Source of the DNA: Candidatus Cloacimonetes bacterium HGW-Cloacimonetes-2
Lineage (GTDB): Bacteria > Cloacimonadota > Cloacimonadia > Cloacimonadales > Cloacimonadaceae
Assembly: GCA_002842035.1 (NCBI GenBank)
Contig: PHBP01000003.1
Coordinates: 186,001 to 250,000, forward strand
DNA length: 64,000 nt
Direction of reading: 5' to 3'
Below the pieces are notes generated by a model, which saw only the letters and a program-made list of their open reading frames with translations, had not been told where the DNA came from and searched no databases. The translations under genes and the position numbers were made by a program. Of this stretch, positions 52,978 to 61,980 are shown one piece after another; positions within the stretch are counted from its first letter, which is position 1; every line of letters begins with the position of its first letter.

Positions 52978-55335
52978 TCAAAGCAGTCCGCATTCGCTAA
53001 GGATGCGATTGATAACAGCTTTGCTATCGCTGAACTGCATATAGGTTAGCGGGAAACCGATCGTATAAGCACGGCCGGCTCCGTTGATGTTGCGCACGCC
53101 AACGGTCTTGTCATTCAGGGTGTTGAATTGATCCTGGGTGGGAGGGAAGGTAGTGGACGTTGTGGGTTTGCATCCATACTTGAAGATAGCTTCGCCACTG
53201 ATATTATTAAACAGGGTGATAGCTCCCAGGCCTTGGCGGGCTGAGATAATTGAATTCACCCAAGAATCTGTACCTTCACCTGCGGCTGTAAGTCTCAGGT
53301 TGACATCTCCAAATCCCAATTGACCCTTTCCAATCTGGAAGTAAGGATTGGTCGTCAGAGATCCACCGGAGGCTACTGAAGTGGTGGAATAGGTGATTCC
53401 CAGAGCATTGAGGAAGGATTGCTGATTGAGGGTAACCATATCACCAATCATACCGGAAAGCTGCGAGGAGGAAGATACCATGAAGTTTCCATCATGCTGC
53501 ATATAGAGCACCATAGCGTCGCAATCCTGGAACAAAGTACCTTTGCTCTGGATATTATCGCTGTGATATACCACCATCTTGTAATTCTGAAGGTCAGAGA
53601 ATGACAATCTGCGGTCTCTGCGGTCGAGATTGACATCAGGAAGTCTGACAACAGTCTTAGTTCCGGAGTAATCGCCAAAGAGAGCATTGTAATAATCAGT
53701 TGTGAAAGGCTCCGGAGAAGTAGCGTTGCTGGCAGCGTCGTCATCCACGATAAGGATTCCGGTTCGACTGGCTACGGGAACAGGATCGACCAGCTCAAAT
53801 TCATATACTACGGGATCGGATGGAACGTTTTGCAGATCCACAACGCGGAGCTCAAACTTGTGATGTCCGGAAGGCATATTGTTTAGCACAATACCCTGTC
53901 CCAAGACAGAATTGAGCGGTATGCGGAGCCAACGTGTGCCATCGTTATCAACCTGTATATAAGTGGCATAAGGCGGGAAGTTGTAGGGTTGATCGTTGAA
54001 GCGAAGGTCAAAATGAGTGATCTCGCTATAGTAGTTTCCGGTCGAGTTGCTCACATTGTAGTTTAGCACGGTATCGACTTTCTTGTCATAAGGTGTTACA
54101 TCGTTGTAATCAATGTTTCCGTTTGACTGGACTTTGCCATATTCACCATGCCAGCCCCAGCGTACCCAGAGCTTGAAGTTATTGCTGTTGACAGCAGTGT
54201 TCTTTCCGTTGAAGTCTTTGAACATCGGGATAGCATACCTGACTTTACCATTGGTAACACTAAATGGCATAATTTCAGCAGGTGTCTTTTGATCGTCGTA
54301 AGCATAATCAAGATAGTGATTATCACCGACACCGTGAACTTTCTGTCCGTAGATCAAAGCTTTAGGTTTGAATCCATCTTTAACGGCAAAGAGAAGTTTG
54401 GATGAGTTTTGGTTTTCATCGGAAACTACTCCGGAAAGATCATAGGCGCGGCCCAAAACGCGAGTCTTTGTAACCTGTGTTCCATTTGTAAAATCATAAG
54501 AAAGAGCTGGGGTAGTATCGCGGGTCAACAAATACTCGTTGAGTTTGGGGTTGTTGGGCGAATCTGTTCTGATCCAATCGGTAGTTTCGAGCACATTGTC
54601 CTGCATATCGAGTTTCTGGAGCTTGAATTCATAGTACCAGGGAACCGGATCTACAAAGGGATCGGAATCGCGCATAGAAAGTGAGAGCTTCACGCCGCTA
54701 CCGACTGCTCCGCCATTGGGATTACCCTTGGTCGTGATCACGGTACATTCGGGGCGGTTTGAAGTGGAATTGAACTTTCTCCAGGCTGCGTTGGCTGTGA
54801 CATCGCCACGATTATCGATGGCGATTACTTCAAATGTACTAAGCTTGGGAAGCGGATTGCCATTGGCATCAGAGGCGGGGAAATTAATCACAGCATACTT
54901 TTGGGATGTCCAGATACTACGTCTGGCTTCGGGATTACTCAAAGGAATAGTAGTGTCTGCACCCGGGAGATAATGAATCACCCAGCCGGAACCGTGAGTA
55001 TTAAGAACGTTTGGAGGGGTGATTGATCCATCTGTATCGATAAAAGCATTACCCGGAGTAGCGATGGGATTATCTTGGGCATCCAGGACACGGTAAGCAT
55101 AACCAGCGATTACTCCATCCGGATCATTGGCATGCCAATAGATCTTTTGTTGGAAAATCAGGGTATCCTGAGAGCTGTATGTTGCACTGTCATCAAAACC
55201 TTCGTAAGAAGTGATTTTGATTGTAGGCGCTGTGTTGTTGAATCTGGTACCTGACTTGCCGCAACCGGTCATTGTGACCGATGCTAAAAGCAGAAAGATC
55301 AGGCCAATCAAGAGTTTAGAACTCTTTGCTCGCAT
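52978..55335 (-). CDS. Large lipoprotein of unknown function
   Basis: 785 residues. The ATG at 55335 is chosen because GGGAGGA precedes it and a lipoprotein signal starts there (MRAKSSKLLIGLIFLLLASVTMTGC, lipobox MTGC). Two or three Ig-like segments (APTIKITSYEG ... YWHANDPDGVIAGYAYRV) are followed by long beta-rich regions. Around residue 540 a new domain begins, TGILIVDDDAASNATSPEPF, with NYKMVVYHSDN and IGDMVTLNQQSFLNALGI, resembling a Rossmann/glutamine-amidotransferase-like fold without visible catalytic residues. Surface anchored; role unknown. Last in the rny-ymdB-folD run, 36 bases after folD. Confidence 0.8.
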   Translation of the reverse strand: MRAKSSKLLIGLIFLLLASVTMTGCGKSGTRFNNTAPTIKITSYEGFDDSATYSSQDTLIFQQKIYWHANDPDGVIAGYAYRVLDAQDNPIATPGNAFIDTDGSITPPNVLNTHGSGWVIHYLPGADTTIPLSNPEARRSIWTSQKYAVINFPASDANGNPLPKLSTFEVIAIDNRGDVTANAAWRKFNSTSNRPECTVITTKGNPNGGAVGSGVKLSLSMRDSDPFVDPVPWYYEFKLQKLDMQDNVLETTDWIRTDSPNNPKLNEYLLTRDTTPALSYDFTNGTQVTKTRVLGRAYDLSGVVSDENQNSSKLLFAVKDGFKPKALIYGQKVHGVGDNHYLDYAYDDQKTPAEIMPFSVTNGKVRYAIPMFKDFNGKNTAVNSNNFKLWVRWGWHGEYGKVQSNGNIDYNDVTPYDKKVDTVLNYNVSNSTGNYYSEITHFDLRFNDQPYNFPPYATYIQVDNDGTRWLRIPLNSVLGQGIVLNNMPSGHHKFELRVVDLQNVPSDPVVYEFELVDPVPVASRTGILIVDDDAASNATSPEPFTTDYYNALFGDYSGTKTVVRLPDVNLDRRDRRLSFSDLQNYKMVVYHSDNIQSKGTLFQDCDAMVLYMQHDGNFMVSSSSQLSGMIGDMVTLNQQSFLNALGITYSTTSVASGGSLTTNPYFQIGKGQLGFGDVNLRLTAAGEGTDSWVNSIISARQGLGAITLFNNISGEAIFKYGCKPTTSTTFPPTQDQFNTLNDKTVGVRNINGAGRAYTIGFPLTYMQFSDSKAVINRILSECGLL

Positions 55336-55371
55336 TATTCCTCCCAAATGTCGGATTCTATTATTCATCTG

Positions 55372-56280
55372 TTACGCATTAAAAATGAGGTCGAAAAAAC
55401 CGTCAATCTTTTTATTGGGGTATTTGTGACCCAATGAGGCTTTTACCAGGTTTGCCATTAGAACTGCAGTTGTTACAGTGCCTACACCGCCCGGAACAGG
55501 AGTAATGGCCAAGGCCTTGTCAATACATCCATTATAGTCTATATCACCAACGTATTTTGTCTCCCCGGGCTCGTCAGAAACTTCATTAATGCCTACATCG
55601 ATCAAAATCGCTCCATCTCTGATCATATCGGGTTTTACGAAGTGTGGAACTCCGATTGCAGAGATCAGGATATCGGCTTCCTGTGTGATCATTTCAAGAT
55701 CCTTGGTCTTGCTATGGCAAACAGTGACTGTGGCATTGGCAAAGGGTCTTTTCCACAAGAGGATATTTGCCAGAGGTTTGCCTACAACAGCGCTTCTGCC
55801 CAGGATAACCAGTTTTTTGCCCTGGGGATCAATTCCGTAATACTGCATCATTAGCCATACGGCAAAAGGAGTGCAGGGCAGAAATCCATCAGCTTCAAGC
55901 ACAATTTTTCCCAAATTGATCGGATTGAGACTGTCGATGTCTTTTAGGGGAGAGACCAGGCTGTTGATCTCGGTATCATCAATGTGGCGGGGTAGCGGCT
56001 TTTGGATCATTATTCCATGGTAAGAAACGTCATCATTGAGATCTTGAATTTTTACTGCTAGTTCTGCTTCGGTGGTCTCGACCGCCAGAGTAATCAGATC
56101 TATATGGCAGCCAAGTTTTGCTCCATTCTTGATGATGTTTTCTACGTAGAATTGGGAAGCAGGATCCTTTCCAAGTTGGATCAATGCCATAGTAGGCTGG
56201 AGTGATTCCTGTTCAATCTTGGCTTTGATGAAGTTCTTTAGTTTTGTCGCTACCGGTTTGCCGGTTAATTGCTTATCCAT
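55372..56280 (-). CDS. folD: Methylenetetrahydrofolate dehydrogenase/cyclohydrolase
   Basis: 302 residues. Converts 5,10-methylene-THF to 10-formyl-THF in two steps. Catalytic Lys region in QFYVENIIKNGAKLGC, YHGIMIQKPLPRH, NAD(P) motif GRSAVVGKPLANILL and C-terminal PVPGGVGTVTTAVLMAN. The start overlaps the ymdB stop by one base. Confidence 0.96.
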   Translation of the reverse strand: MDKQLTGKPVATKLKNFIKAKIEQESLQPTMALIQLGKDPASQFYVENIIKNGAKLGCHIDLITLAVETTEAELAVKIQDLNDDVSYHGIMIQKPLPRHIDDTEINSLVSPLKDIDSLNPINLGKIVLEADGFLPCTPFAVWLMMQYYGIDPQGKKLVILGRSAVVGKPLANILLWKRPFANATVTVCHSKTKDLEMITQEADILISAIGVPHFVKPDMIRDGAILIDVGINEVSDEPGETKYVGDIDYNGCIDKALAITPVPGGVGTVTTAVLMANLVKASLGHKYPNKKIDGFFDLIFNA

Positions 56281-57062
56281 TATATCTCCGTACTATACTT
56301 GATTCTGCTGATGGATATTGCTCTGCCGTAACCCTGATCAATCTCCAGGCATACTGCGTTGATCTGCAAACCACGGTCTGATGCCTCGTATCTTACGGGT
56401 ATTGAGGTGCGAAACTTCTCTACGATGAGATCCTTTTTTACTCCGATAACTGAATCGTGAGAGCCGGTCATACCAACGTCTGTGATATAGGCAGTCCCTC
56501 CTGGTAGAATCTCTTCATCTGCGGTCTGGATATGCGTATGTGTACCCAATACAGCACTAATCTTGCCATCTGCATACCATCCCATAGCACGTTTCTCGGC
56601 AGTGGATTCTGCATGAAAATCCAAAACTATGGCATCGGATAGGGATTGTAAGTCTTGATAACGGTTTTCCAGAGCAGAGAAGGGTGAGTCGCAAGCCGGC
56701 ATATAGACCTGGCCACAGAGATTGATAATCGTAAGGCGAAAACCATCTCTTACAAGGGTATGAAAGAAGGAACCCGGGGTAGTGCTGGGATAGTTCATTG
56801 GCTTAATAATTCGGGGATTCTTTCTGATGTAATCCAAAGACTCGGCTCTATCCCAAAGGTGGTTACCGCCGGTCATTGCATCAATTCCCGCTTCAAACAG
56901 GGGACGAGCAGTTTTCTCGGTAAGCCCCTTGCCGTCAGCCAGATTCTCTGCATTCATCACAATGAAGTCAGGCTGGTAGTTTTGCTTGAGATTATCTATT
57001 TCTTTGAGTAAGGCGATGCGCCCGGGCTTTCCGAACACATCGCCAATAAATACGAGTTTCAT
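56280..57062 (-). CDS. ymdB: YmdB-family metallophosphoesterase (2',3'-cyclic-nucleotide phosphodiesterase)
   Basis: 260 residues. MKLVFIGDVFGKPGRIAL, MNAENLADGKGLTE, GGNHLWDR, FHAESTAEKRAMGWYADGK and GTHTHIQTADEEIL carry the dimetal ligands of the TIGR00282 family. In Bacillus YmdB is a 2',3'-cAMP phosphodiesterase affecting biofilm and motility and lies next to rny, as here. TAATG overlaps join it to rny and folD. Confidence 0.93.
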   Translation of the reverse strand: MKLVFIGDVFGKPGRIALLKEIDNLKQNYQPDFIVMNAENLADGKGLTEKTARPLFEAGIDAMTGGNHLWDRAESLDYIRKNPRIIKPMNYPSTTPGSFFHTLVRDGFRLTIINLCGQVYMPACDSPFSALENRYQDLQSLSDAIVLDFHAESTAEKRAMGWYADGKISAVLGTHTHIQTADEEILPGGTAYITDVGMTGSHDSVIGVKKDLIVEKFRTSIPVRYEASDRGLQINAVCLEIDQGYGRAISISRIKYSTEI

Positions 57063-58624
57063 TATTTTGCCATTGCTATCTGACGAGTCTCTCTGATCAC
57101 TGTCACTTTGATCTGACCGGGGTATTGAACCTCTTTCTCGATCTGGGCAGCAATCTCAGTGGCAAGTAGCGGGGTCTGAGCATCCTCAACCTGACTGGGC
57201 TCGACGATAATTCTGAGCTCCCGACCGGCTTGAATTGCATAGGATTTATTAACGCCTTCTACGGAATTGGCGATTTCTTCAAGCTTGGCAAGTCGTTGCA
57301 TATAAGTCTCAAGCATCTCACGGCGAGCACCGGGGCGAGCACCGGAGATGGCATCGGAAGCTTGTACCAAAGCTCCATATACGGATAAGGCATCTACTTC
57401 CTCGTGGTGAGCTTCGATAGCATTGACTATGATCTTACCTTCACCATTCTTTCTGGCAAGGTTGGCACCGATAATAGCGTGAGTTCCATCAAACTCGTGA
57501 TCGACAGCTTTGCCTATATCATGGAGTAATCCTGCTCTGCGAGCCAGCTCTTGATCAAGTTTGAGCTCCGCTGCCAGTATTCCGCAGATCCAGGCGGCTT
57601 CGATGGAATGTTGCAGTACGTTCTGTCCGTAAGAAGTACGGTAGTTCAACCTTCCTAGCACCTTGATGAGATTGGGGCTGATATTGTGGATATTGGTCTC
57701 AAGAACGGCTTTCTCTCCAATCTTGATGAGAGTCTCATCCATTTCTTTGGTAGTCTTGGCGATTACTTCTTCGATTCGACCGGGATGGATTCTGCCGTCC
57801 GAGATGAGTTTTTCCAGAGCCAGACGGGCAATCTCGCGTCTTACAGGATCAAAACAGGACAAGACAACAGCTTCCGGAGTATCGTCGATAATCAAATCAA
57901 CGCCCGAAGCTTTTTCAAAGGTGCGGATGTTTCTACCTTCGCGACCGATGATCCTACCCTTCATTTCATCAGAAGGAAGAGATACGACGGAAACCGTTGT
58001 CTCTGATACATGATCGACTGCCATACGTTGGATAGCTGTGGAAAGGATTTCTCCAGCCTTCTTATTGGCATCGAGCTTGAGCTGTTCGATTGTAAGTTTT
58101 GCATCGTTTGCAGCAATGGATCTGGCTTGGTTAAGTAGCTCATCGCGAAGTCTTTGGAGCGCTTCATCACGGGATATCCCGGCAATCTCAACGAGCTTGG
58201 ACTTTTGATCCTGCAATACAGCTTCTGTATCTGCAAGCTTGGCTGTCAGTTCTTCTTCGCGGGTTTTCAATTTGCGTTCTTGTTCAGAGAGGTTGTTCTC
58301 TTTCTTATCCAGTGAATCGAGCCTTTTATCAAGACTGCCTAAACGCTCGTTATATTTCTTTTCCTGAATGCGCAGCTCTTTCTGTCGCTCTTTGATCTCT
58401 TCTTCCATTATGCGTTTTTGTTTGAACCATTCGTCTCTGGCTTCTATCAAAGCCGCTTTCTTTGCGCTTTCAGCATCCGTTTTGGCATTGGATTTGATTT
58501 CTTCTGCAATGGATTTTGCGTGGGCAATGGTTCTAAATGCGGAATTACGCTGGATTAGATAAATGATCAGAGCTATAAAAAACCCGATCCCGGCACCTAT
58601 GGCCGCATATATGTACTTTTCCAT
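57062..58624 (-). CDS. rny: Ribonuclease Y
   Basis: 520 residues. An N-terminal membrane anchor (YIYAAIGAGIGFFIALIIYLI), a long charged coiled coil (~30-190), a KH domain (GRIIGREGRNIRTFEKASGV) and an HD domain (GLLHDIGKAVDHE) in order. Endoribonuclease that starts mRNA decay at the membrane. Together with PNPase at 11080 it suggests a Bacillus-type decay system. Confidence 0.96.
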   Translation of the reverse strand: MEKYIYAAIGAGIGFFIALIIYLIQRNSAFRTIAHAKSIAEEIKSNAKTDAESAKKAALIEARDEWFKQKRIMEEEIKERQKELRIQEKKYNERLGSLDKRLDSLDKKENNLSEQERKLKTREEELTAKLADTEAVLQDQKSKLVEIAGISRDEALQRLRDELLNQARSIAANDAKLTIEQLKLDANKKAGEILSTAIQRMAVDHVSETTVSVVSLPSDEMKGRIIGREGRNIRTFEKASGVDLIIDDTPEAVVLSCFDPVRREIARLALEKLISDGRIHPGRIEEVIAKTTKEMDETLIKIGEKAVLETNIHNISPNLIKVLGRLNYRTSYGQNVLQHSIEAAWICGILAAELKLDQELARRAGLLHDIGKAVDHEFDGTHAIIGANLARKNGEGKIIVNAIEAHHEEVDALSVYGALVQASDAISGARPGARREMLETYMQRLAKLEEIANSVEGVNKSYAIQAGRELRIIVEPSQVEDAQTPLLATEIAAQIEKEVQYPGQIKVTVIRETRQIAMAK

Positions 58625-58674
58625 TTACTTTCCTTCTTTATCTATCAACGTCCCAAAGGACGGGTTAAAAAGAT

Positions 58675-58840
58675 GACCCGCAGATACCGTGTATGCTTGT
58701 CAGGTACAAGCCATTATTGCAGGTGGGAATCTACCTTGTCAGCTTTATGTATCCGAATTAACGGCGCGCATGCCACTAATGGCCCGACTCCCAATATATT
58801 CTCGGCTTTTCTGCAATACATATCACGAATAACGCAGGTC
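58675..58840 (-). ncRNA. ssrS: Candidate 6S RNA downstream of zapA
   Basis: A 166-base gene-free stretch that can fold as one long rod with an open centre. On the minus strand the ends pair (GACCTGC with GCGGGTC, extended past an internal loop by CGTG-TATG pairing), an inner 8-bp helix is perfect (TATTGCAG with CTGCAATA), and the 3' side holds a small hairpin GCTTGT-ACCTG-ACAAGC, as the 3' side of the 6S central bubble does. CTTTTT follows. In many bacteria 6S RNA lies next to zapA. The assignment is structural and positional. Confidence 0.55.
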
Positions 58841-58847
58841 CAAAGCA

Positions 58848-59117
58848 TCAGATCTCGCCTATGATCTTTGAGATCATCTGGTTCATTCTTTCGAGATCTT
58901 TTCTTAAATCCGTGTTTTCTGCCTGTAACCCTGAGAGACTCTCCTGCTGCTGTAATGCTACTAGTAAGAGCAGCTTACTGAAATCAAGTATCTCGTATCT
59001 TTCCTTTAATTCATGGAGCTGTTGATCCAATTGAGCTGCTATGCTCATAGTAAGAGCAGGATCATTTGTCCTAAGCCGGAAGATTCTTCCGAAGATACCA
59101 ACTTCAACTGAGGTCAT
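58848..59117 (-). CDS. zapA: Cell division protein ZapA
   Basis: 89 residues. VEVGIFGRIFRLRTNDPALTMSIAAQLDQQL and LLLVALQQQESLSGLQ followed by a coiled coil match ZapA, which bundles FtsZ filaments at midcell. The start overlaps the stop of the upstream coiled-coil gene by 4 bases. Confidence 0.88.
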   Translation of the reverse strand: MTSVEVGIFGRIFRLRTNDPALTMSIAAQLDQQLHELKERYEILDFSKLLLLVALQQQESLSGLQAENTDLRKDLERMNQMISKIIGEI

Positions 59118-59434
59118 AAACTCTCTAAATCAGGGAAGATGTCATCGAGTTTACTCAGAGCATCCGTAGCGACTGATTCAAAGCCAGCCAAGGCTTTCTT
59201 CAGCTCTACGTTTTCTTTTTCCAGCTCTGCAATACTGCGTTCCATATCGGTGACTTTTTGGCCTGCATCCTGGCCTTGCTTGGTGTGATCTTCGATCTGT
59301 TGAATCAGCTGCAGATTCTGTTCGGTCAGAAGGTTATTTTCTTCCTGTAATTCTTCCAGCTTCTTCTTGATCGTCGTGTATTGATCGATCAGCTTCTGAA
59401 TCTTATCTTGCAGATTTACTGCATAGTTTTCCAT
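59114..59434 (-). CDS. Small coiled-coil protein, ZapB-like
   Basis: 106 residues, almost wholly heptad coiled coil (KIQKLIDQYTTIKKKLEEL, IAELEKENVELKKALAGF), ending in an acidic tail DALSKLDDIFPDLESL. It lies between pheT and zapA and is translationally coupled to zapA. The size, fold and position suggest a ZapB-type partner of ZapA, but coiled coils give no safe homology, so function is inferred. Confidence 0.75.
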   Translation of the reverse strand: MENYAVNLQDKIQKLIDQYTTIKKKLEELQEENNLLTEQNLQLIQQIEDHTKQGQDAGQKVTDMERSIAELEKENVELKKALAGFESVATDALSKLDDIFPDLESL

Positions 59435-59436
59435 AA

Positions 59437-61980
59437 TTACCTCATAATGATCTGCAGTTTTTCCTGCAGTTTTTTTACGACGGATTCTACAACTTGCTCG
59501 ATGCGTTCTTCTGTCAATGTTTTTTGTTTATCGCGCAAGAATAGGTGGATGGATACGCTCCGATAACCGGAGGGAATTTGCTTTGATCTGTATTCATCAA
59601 ACACACTTAGCTCTTCAATCAGTTCCGGATCACAAGCTAAGGTTTCCTTTGATAAATCCGCATAACTATGCTGAAGGGGCAGCAGGAATGATAGATTTCG
59701 AGTGACTGAGGGATACCTTGGTAGATCAGTGTAGGTCAAGGCTCTATTGCGGCTTACTTCTATCAGCTCAGACATTTTGAGCTCTATCACCCATAAATCC
59801 TGCTTCAGGGTAAGGGTGTCGATGGAAAAGCGTTCTGCGATATCGGGACGGAGCTTTCCAAAATATGCTAGCTCAATGTCATTGTGCTTGTAGGACAAAC
59901 CAGTGCTATTGATCAGATAGTCCTTGCTTACAGCAGATTGCTCAATATTAATCCCAAGAAGCTCACAAAGCTGGCTTACAATGCCTTTGATGTGATAGAA
60001 GCTGACCGGTTCGTTTTTAACCGACCAATGCTCTTCTTTATGGTTACCTGTCACGATTGCGCATATAGAGGGGATTTCTCTGATCCCTGCGCCAGCCTTA
60101 TGATAGGTCTTGGCTGATTCAAAGAGCTTCAAGTGCTTTTCGCCACGATTGATGTTGTAAGCTGCGTTATCCAACAGTGAGGGCAACAAGGTGTTGCGCA
60201 TAACTGATTGATTTGAACTCTGTGGATTGATCAGATTAAGAACGTCTGTGGTATCGATCTCAAGTTTGCTGATCCCTGCCGGATCGGTGAAACTGAAACT
60301 CAGCGTCTCAAAGAAGCCTCGGGAGACCAGATAATCTTCCACCTTATTGGTTGTAATATAAGCATGCTGATCCATCACAGCGGAGATAGCGGTCTTATGA
60401 GGAACCCTGTCATAGCCGGCAAGCCTGGCCAGCTCTTCGATAAGATCTATCTCTCTGGTGAGGTCGAGACGTCTGTAAGGTATCTTGTAATAGTGGCTGT
60501 GAATGCAGTCGGGAGCTTCTGTAAACTCCTTCTTGCCTGCTTTTGCTTCTTCCAAATGATGGCAATGAACCTTTGAGATATCTTCTATCTGGCCTTCTAT
60601 CCAGGTGCCATATTGAATGAACTTTAATCCTAAGCGCTCCAGATAGGTTCTGATCTCTTCATCAGAAAGCTTGTAACCGATGATCTCCTCAAATCTGCAG
60701 GGTCTGATCCCCAGCACCATCGGTTTATTCATCCAGTAGTTACAATCTATTACCGGGCTCACCTCAGAAGGTGAGGAAAGCTCTACGATCAAGCTCGTTG
60801 CCAGCTCCGATACTTCATCAGTAACTTGCGGAGAAACACCTCGCTCAAAGCGATATGAAGAGTCCGTCGAGATCTTATGGAAATAGGATGTCTTCCTCAC
60901 AGCAGTTTGGTTGAAAGCTGCGGATTCCAGAACTATCTTTTTGGTGTCAGCACTTATTCCGGAAAGCTCACCACCCATTACTCCTGCGATAGCAGATGCT
61001 TTCTTGCCATCAGCAATGACCAGATCAATCTCTCTCAAGCTGTACTCTTTGCCATCCAAGGCTTTGATCTTTTCGTTCTGTTCAGCAGTTCTTACGATGA
61101 TCGAAGGCCACTTATCACCTTCGTGTTCTCTATCCAGAAGCTCGTAATCAAATGCGTGTAAGGGATGCCCGGTGCAGAGCATTACATAGTTAGTAATATC
61201 CACGATATTATTGATGGGTCTTAGTCCGGCCTTGGTGAGCAGCACCTTGAGCCAGAGGGGAGAGGGTTTTACCTCGATTCCATCAAATACTCTCGCTGTG
61301 TAGCGATAGCACAGTTCAGGATTATCTATCTTCAGCTTGATTCCGATCTGATCTGATTCTGAAGGGACACTATTCACTATTGGTAGGCGCAATTCTCTAT
61401 CGAGACTGGCAGATAGATCCCTGGCAATACCAATGTACCCCAGTAGGTCTCCACGATTGGGTGTGATCTCCAGTTCAAAGATTGTATCAGGTAATTCATA
61501 TAATGAGTTTGGCGACAAGCCGGGGCATACATCCTCTGGCAATACAATGATTCCGCTGTGATCATCAGATATCCCAAGCTCCTTTTCAGAGCATAGCATA
61601 CCATGCGAGACCACACCCCTCAGCTTTGCCGATTGAATCTTGACCTCTCCCAGGTCTGTGCCTGGCAATGCAAGGATTGCCATCTGTCCGCTGGCGCAAT
61701 TCGGCGCTCCACAGACAATCTGCAAGAGACCATCATCATCAAGGATCGAGCTATCCTGAAGTTGGTAACTGCCAATGGAAACTTTGCATATCTTCAGATG
61801 GTCACTCTTGGGAAGAGGTTCCGCAAAGACTATTTTGGCTGTAATGACCGTCTCGGGCATAGCCTTCAGCTCTGTGATCCCTTCCACTTCAATGCCGGAA
61901 AAGGTAAGAATATCACTCAGTTCAGAGGTCGTTTCACGGATGTCTATATATCTTTTGAGCCAGTTCAAGGCGATTTTCAT
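59437..61980 (-). CDS. pheT: Phenylalanine-tRNA ligase beta subunit
   Basis: 847 residues. N-terminal MKIALNWLKRYIDI, tRNA-binding EMAP-like domain (VITAKIVFAEPLPKSDHLKICKV), B3/B4 editing domain, B5 domain, and C-terminal anticodon-binding ferredoxin-like domain (YPSVTRNLSFLLP). Slightly longer than the ~800-residue norm, with an insertion near 480-510 (KVHCHHLEEAKAGKKEFTEA). Overlaps pheS by 4 bases. Confidence 0.96.
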   Translation of the reverse strand: MKIALNWLKRYIDIRETTSELSDILTFSGIEVEGITELKAMPETVITAKIVFAEPLPKSDHLKICKVSIGSYQLQDSSILDDDGLLQIVCGAPNCASGQMAILALPGTDLGEVKIQSAKLRGVVSHGMLCSEKELGISDDHSGIIVLPEDVCPGLSPNSLYELPDTIFELEITPNRGDLLGYIGIARDLSASLDRELRLPIVNSVPSESDQIGIKLKIDNPELCYRYTARVFDGIEVKPSPLWLKVLLTKAGLRPINNIVDITNYVMLCTGHPLHAFDYELLDREHEGDKWPSIIVRTAEQNEKIKALDGKEYSLREIDLVIADGKKASAIAGVMGGELSGISADTKKIVLESAAFNQTAVRKTSYFHKISTDSSYRFERGVSPQVTDEVSELATSLIVELSSPSEVSPVIDCNYWMNKPMVLGIRPCRFEEIIGYKLSDEEIRTYLERLGLKFIQYGTWIEGQIEDISKVHCHHLEEAKAGKKEFTEAPDCIHSHYYKIPYRRLDLTREIDLIEELARLAGYDRVPHKTAISAVMDQHAYITTNKVEDYLVSRGFFETLSFSFTDPAGISKLEIDTTDVLNLINPQSSNQSVMRNTLLPSLLDNAAYNINRGEKHLKLFESAKTYHKAGAGIREIPSICAIVTGNHKEEHWSVKNEPVSFYHIKGIVSQLCELLGINIEQSAVSKDYLINSTGLSYKHNDIELAYFGKLRPDIAERFSIDTLTLKQDLWVIELKMSELIEVSRNRALTYTDLPRYPSVTRNLSFLLPLQHSYADLSKETLACDPELIEELSVFDEYRSKQIPSGYRSVSIHLFLRDKQKTLTEERIEQVVESVVKKLQEKLQIIMR

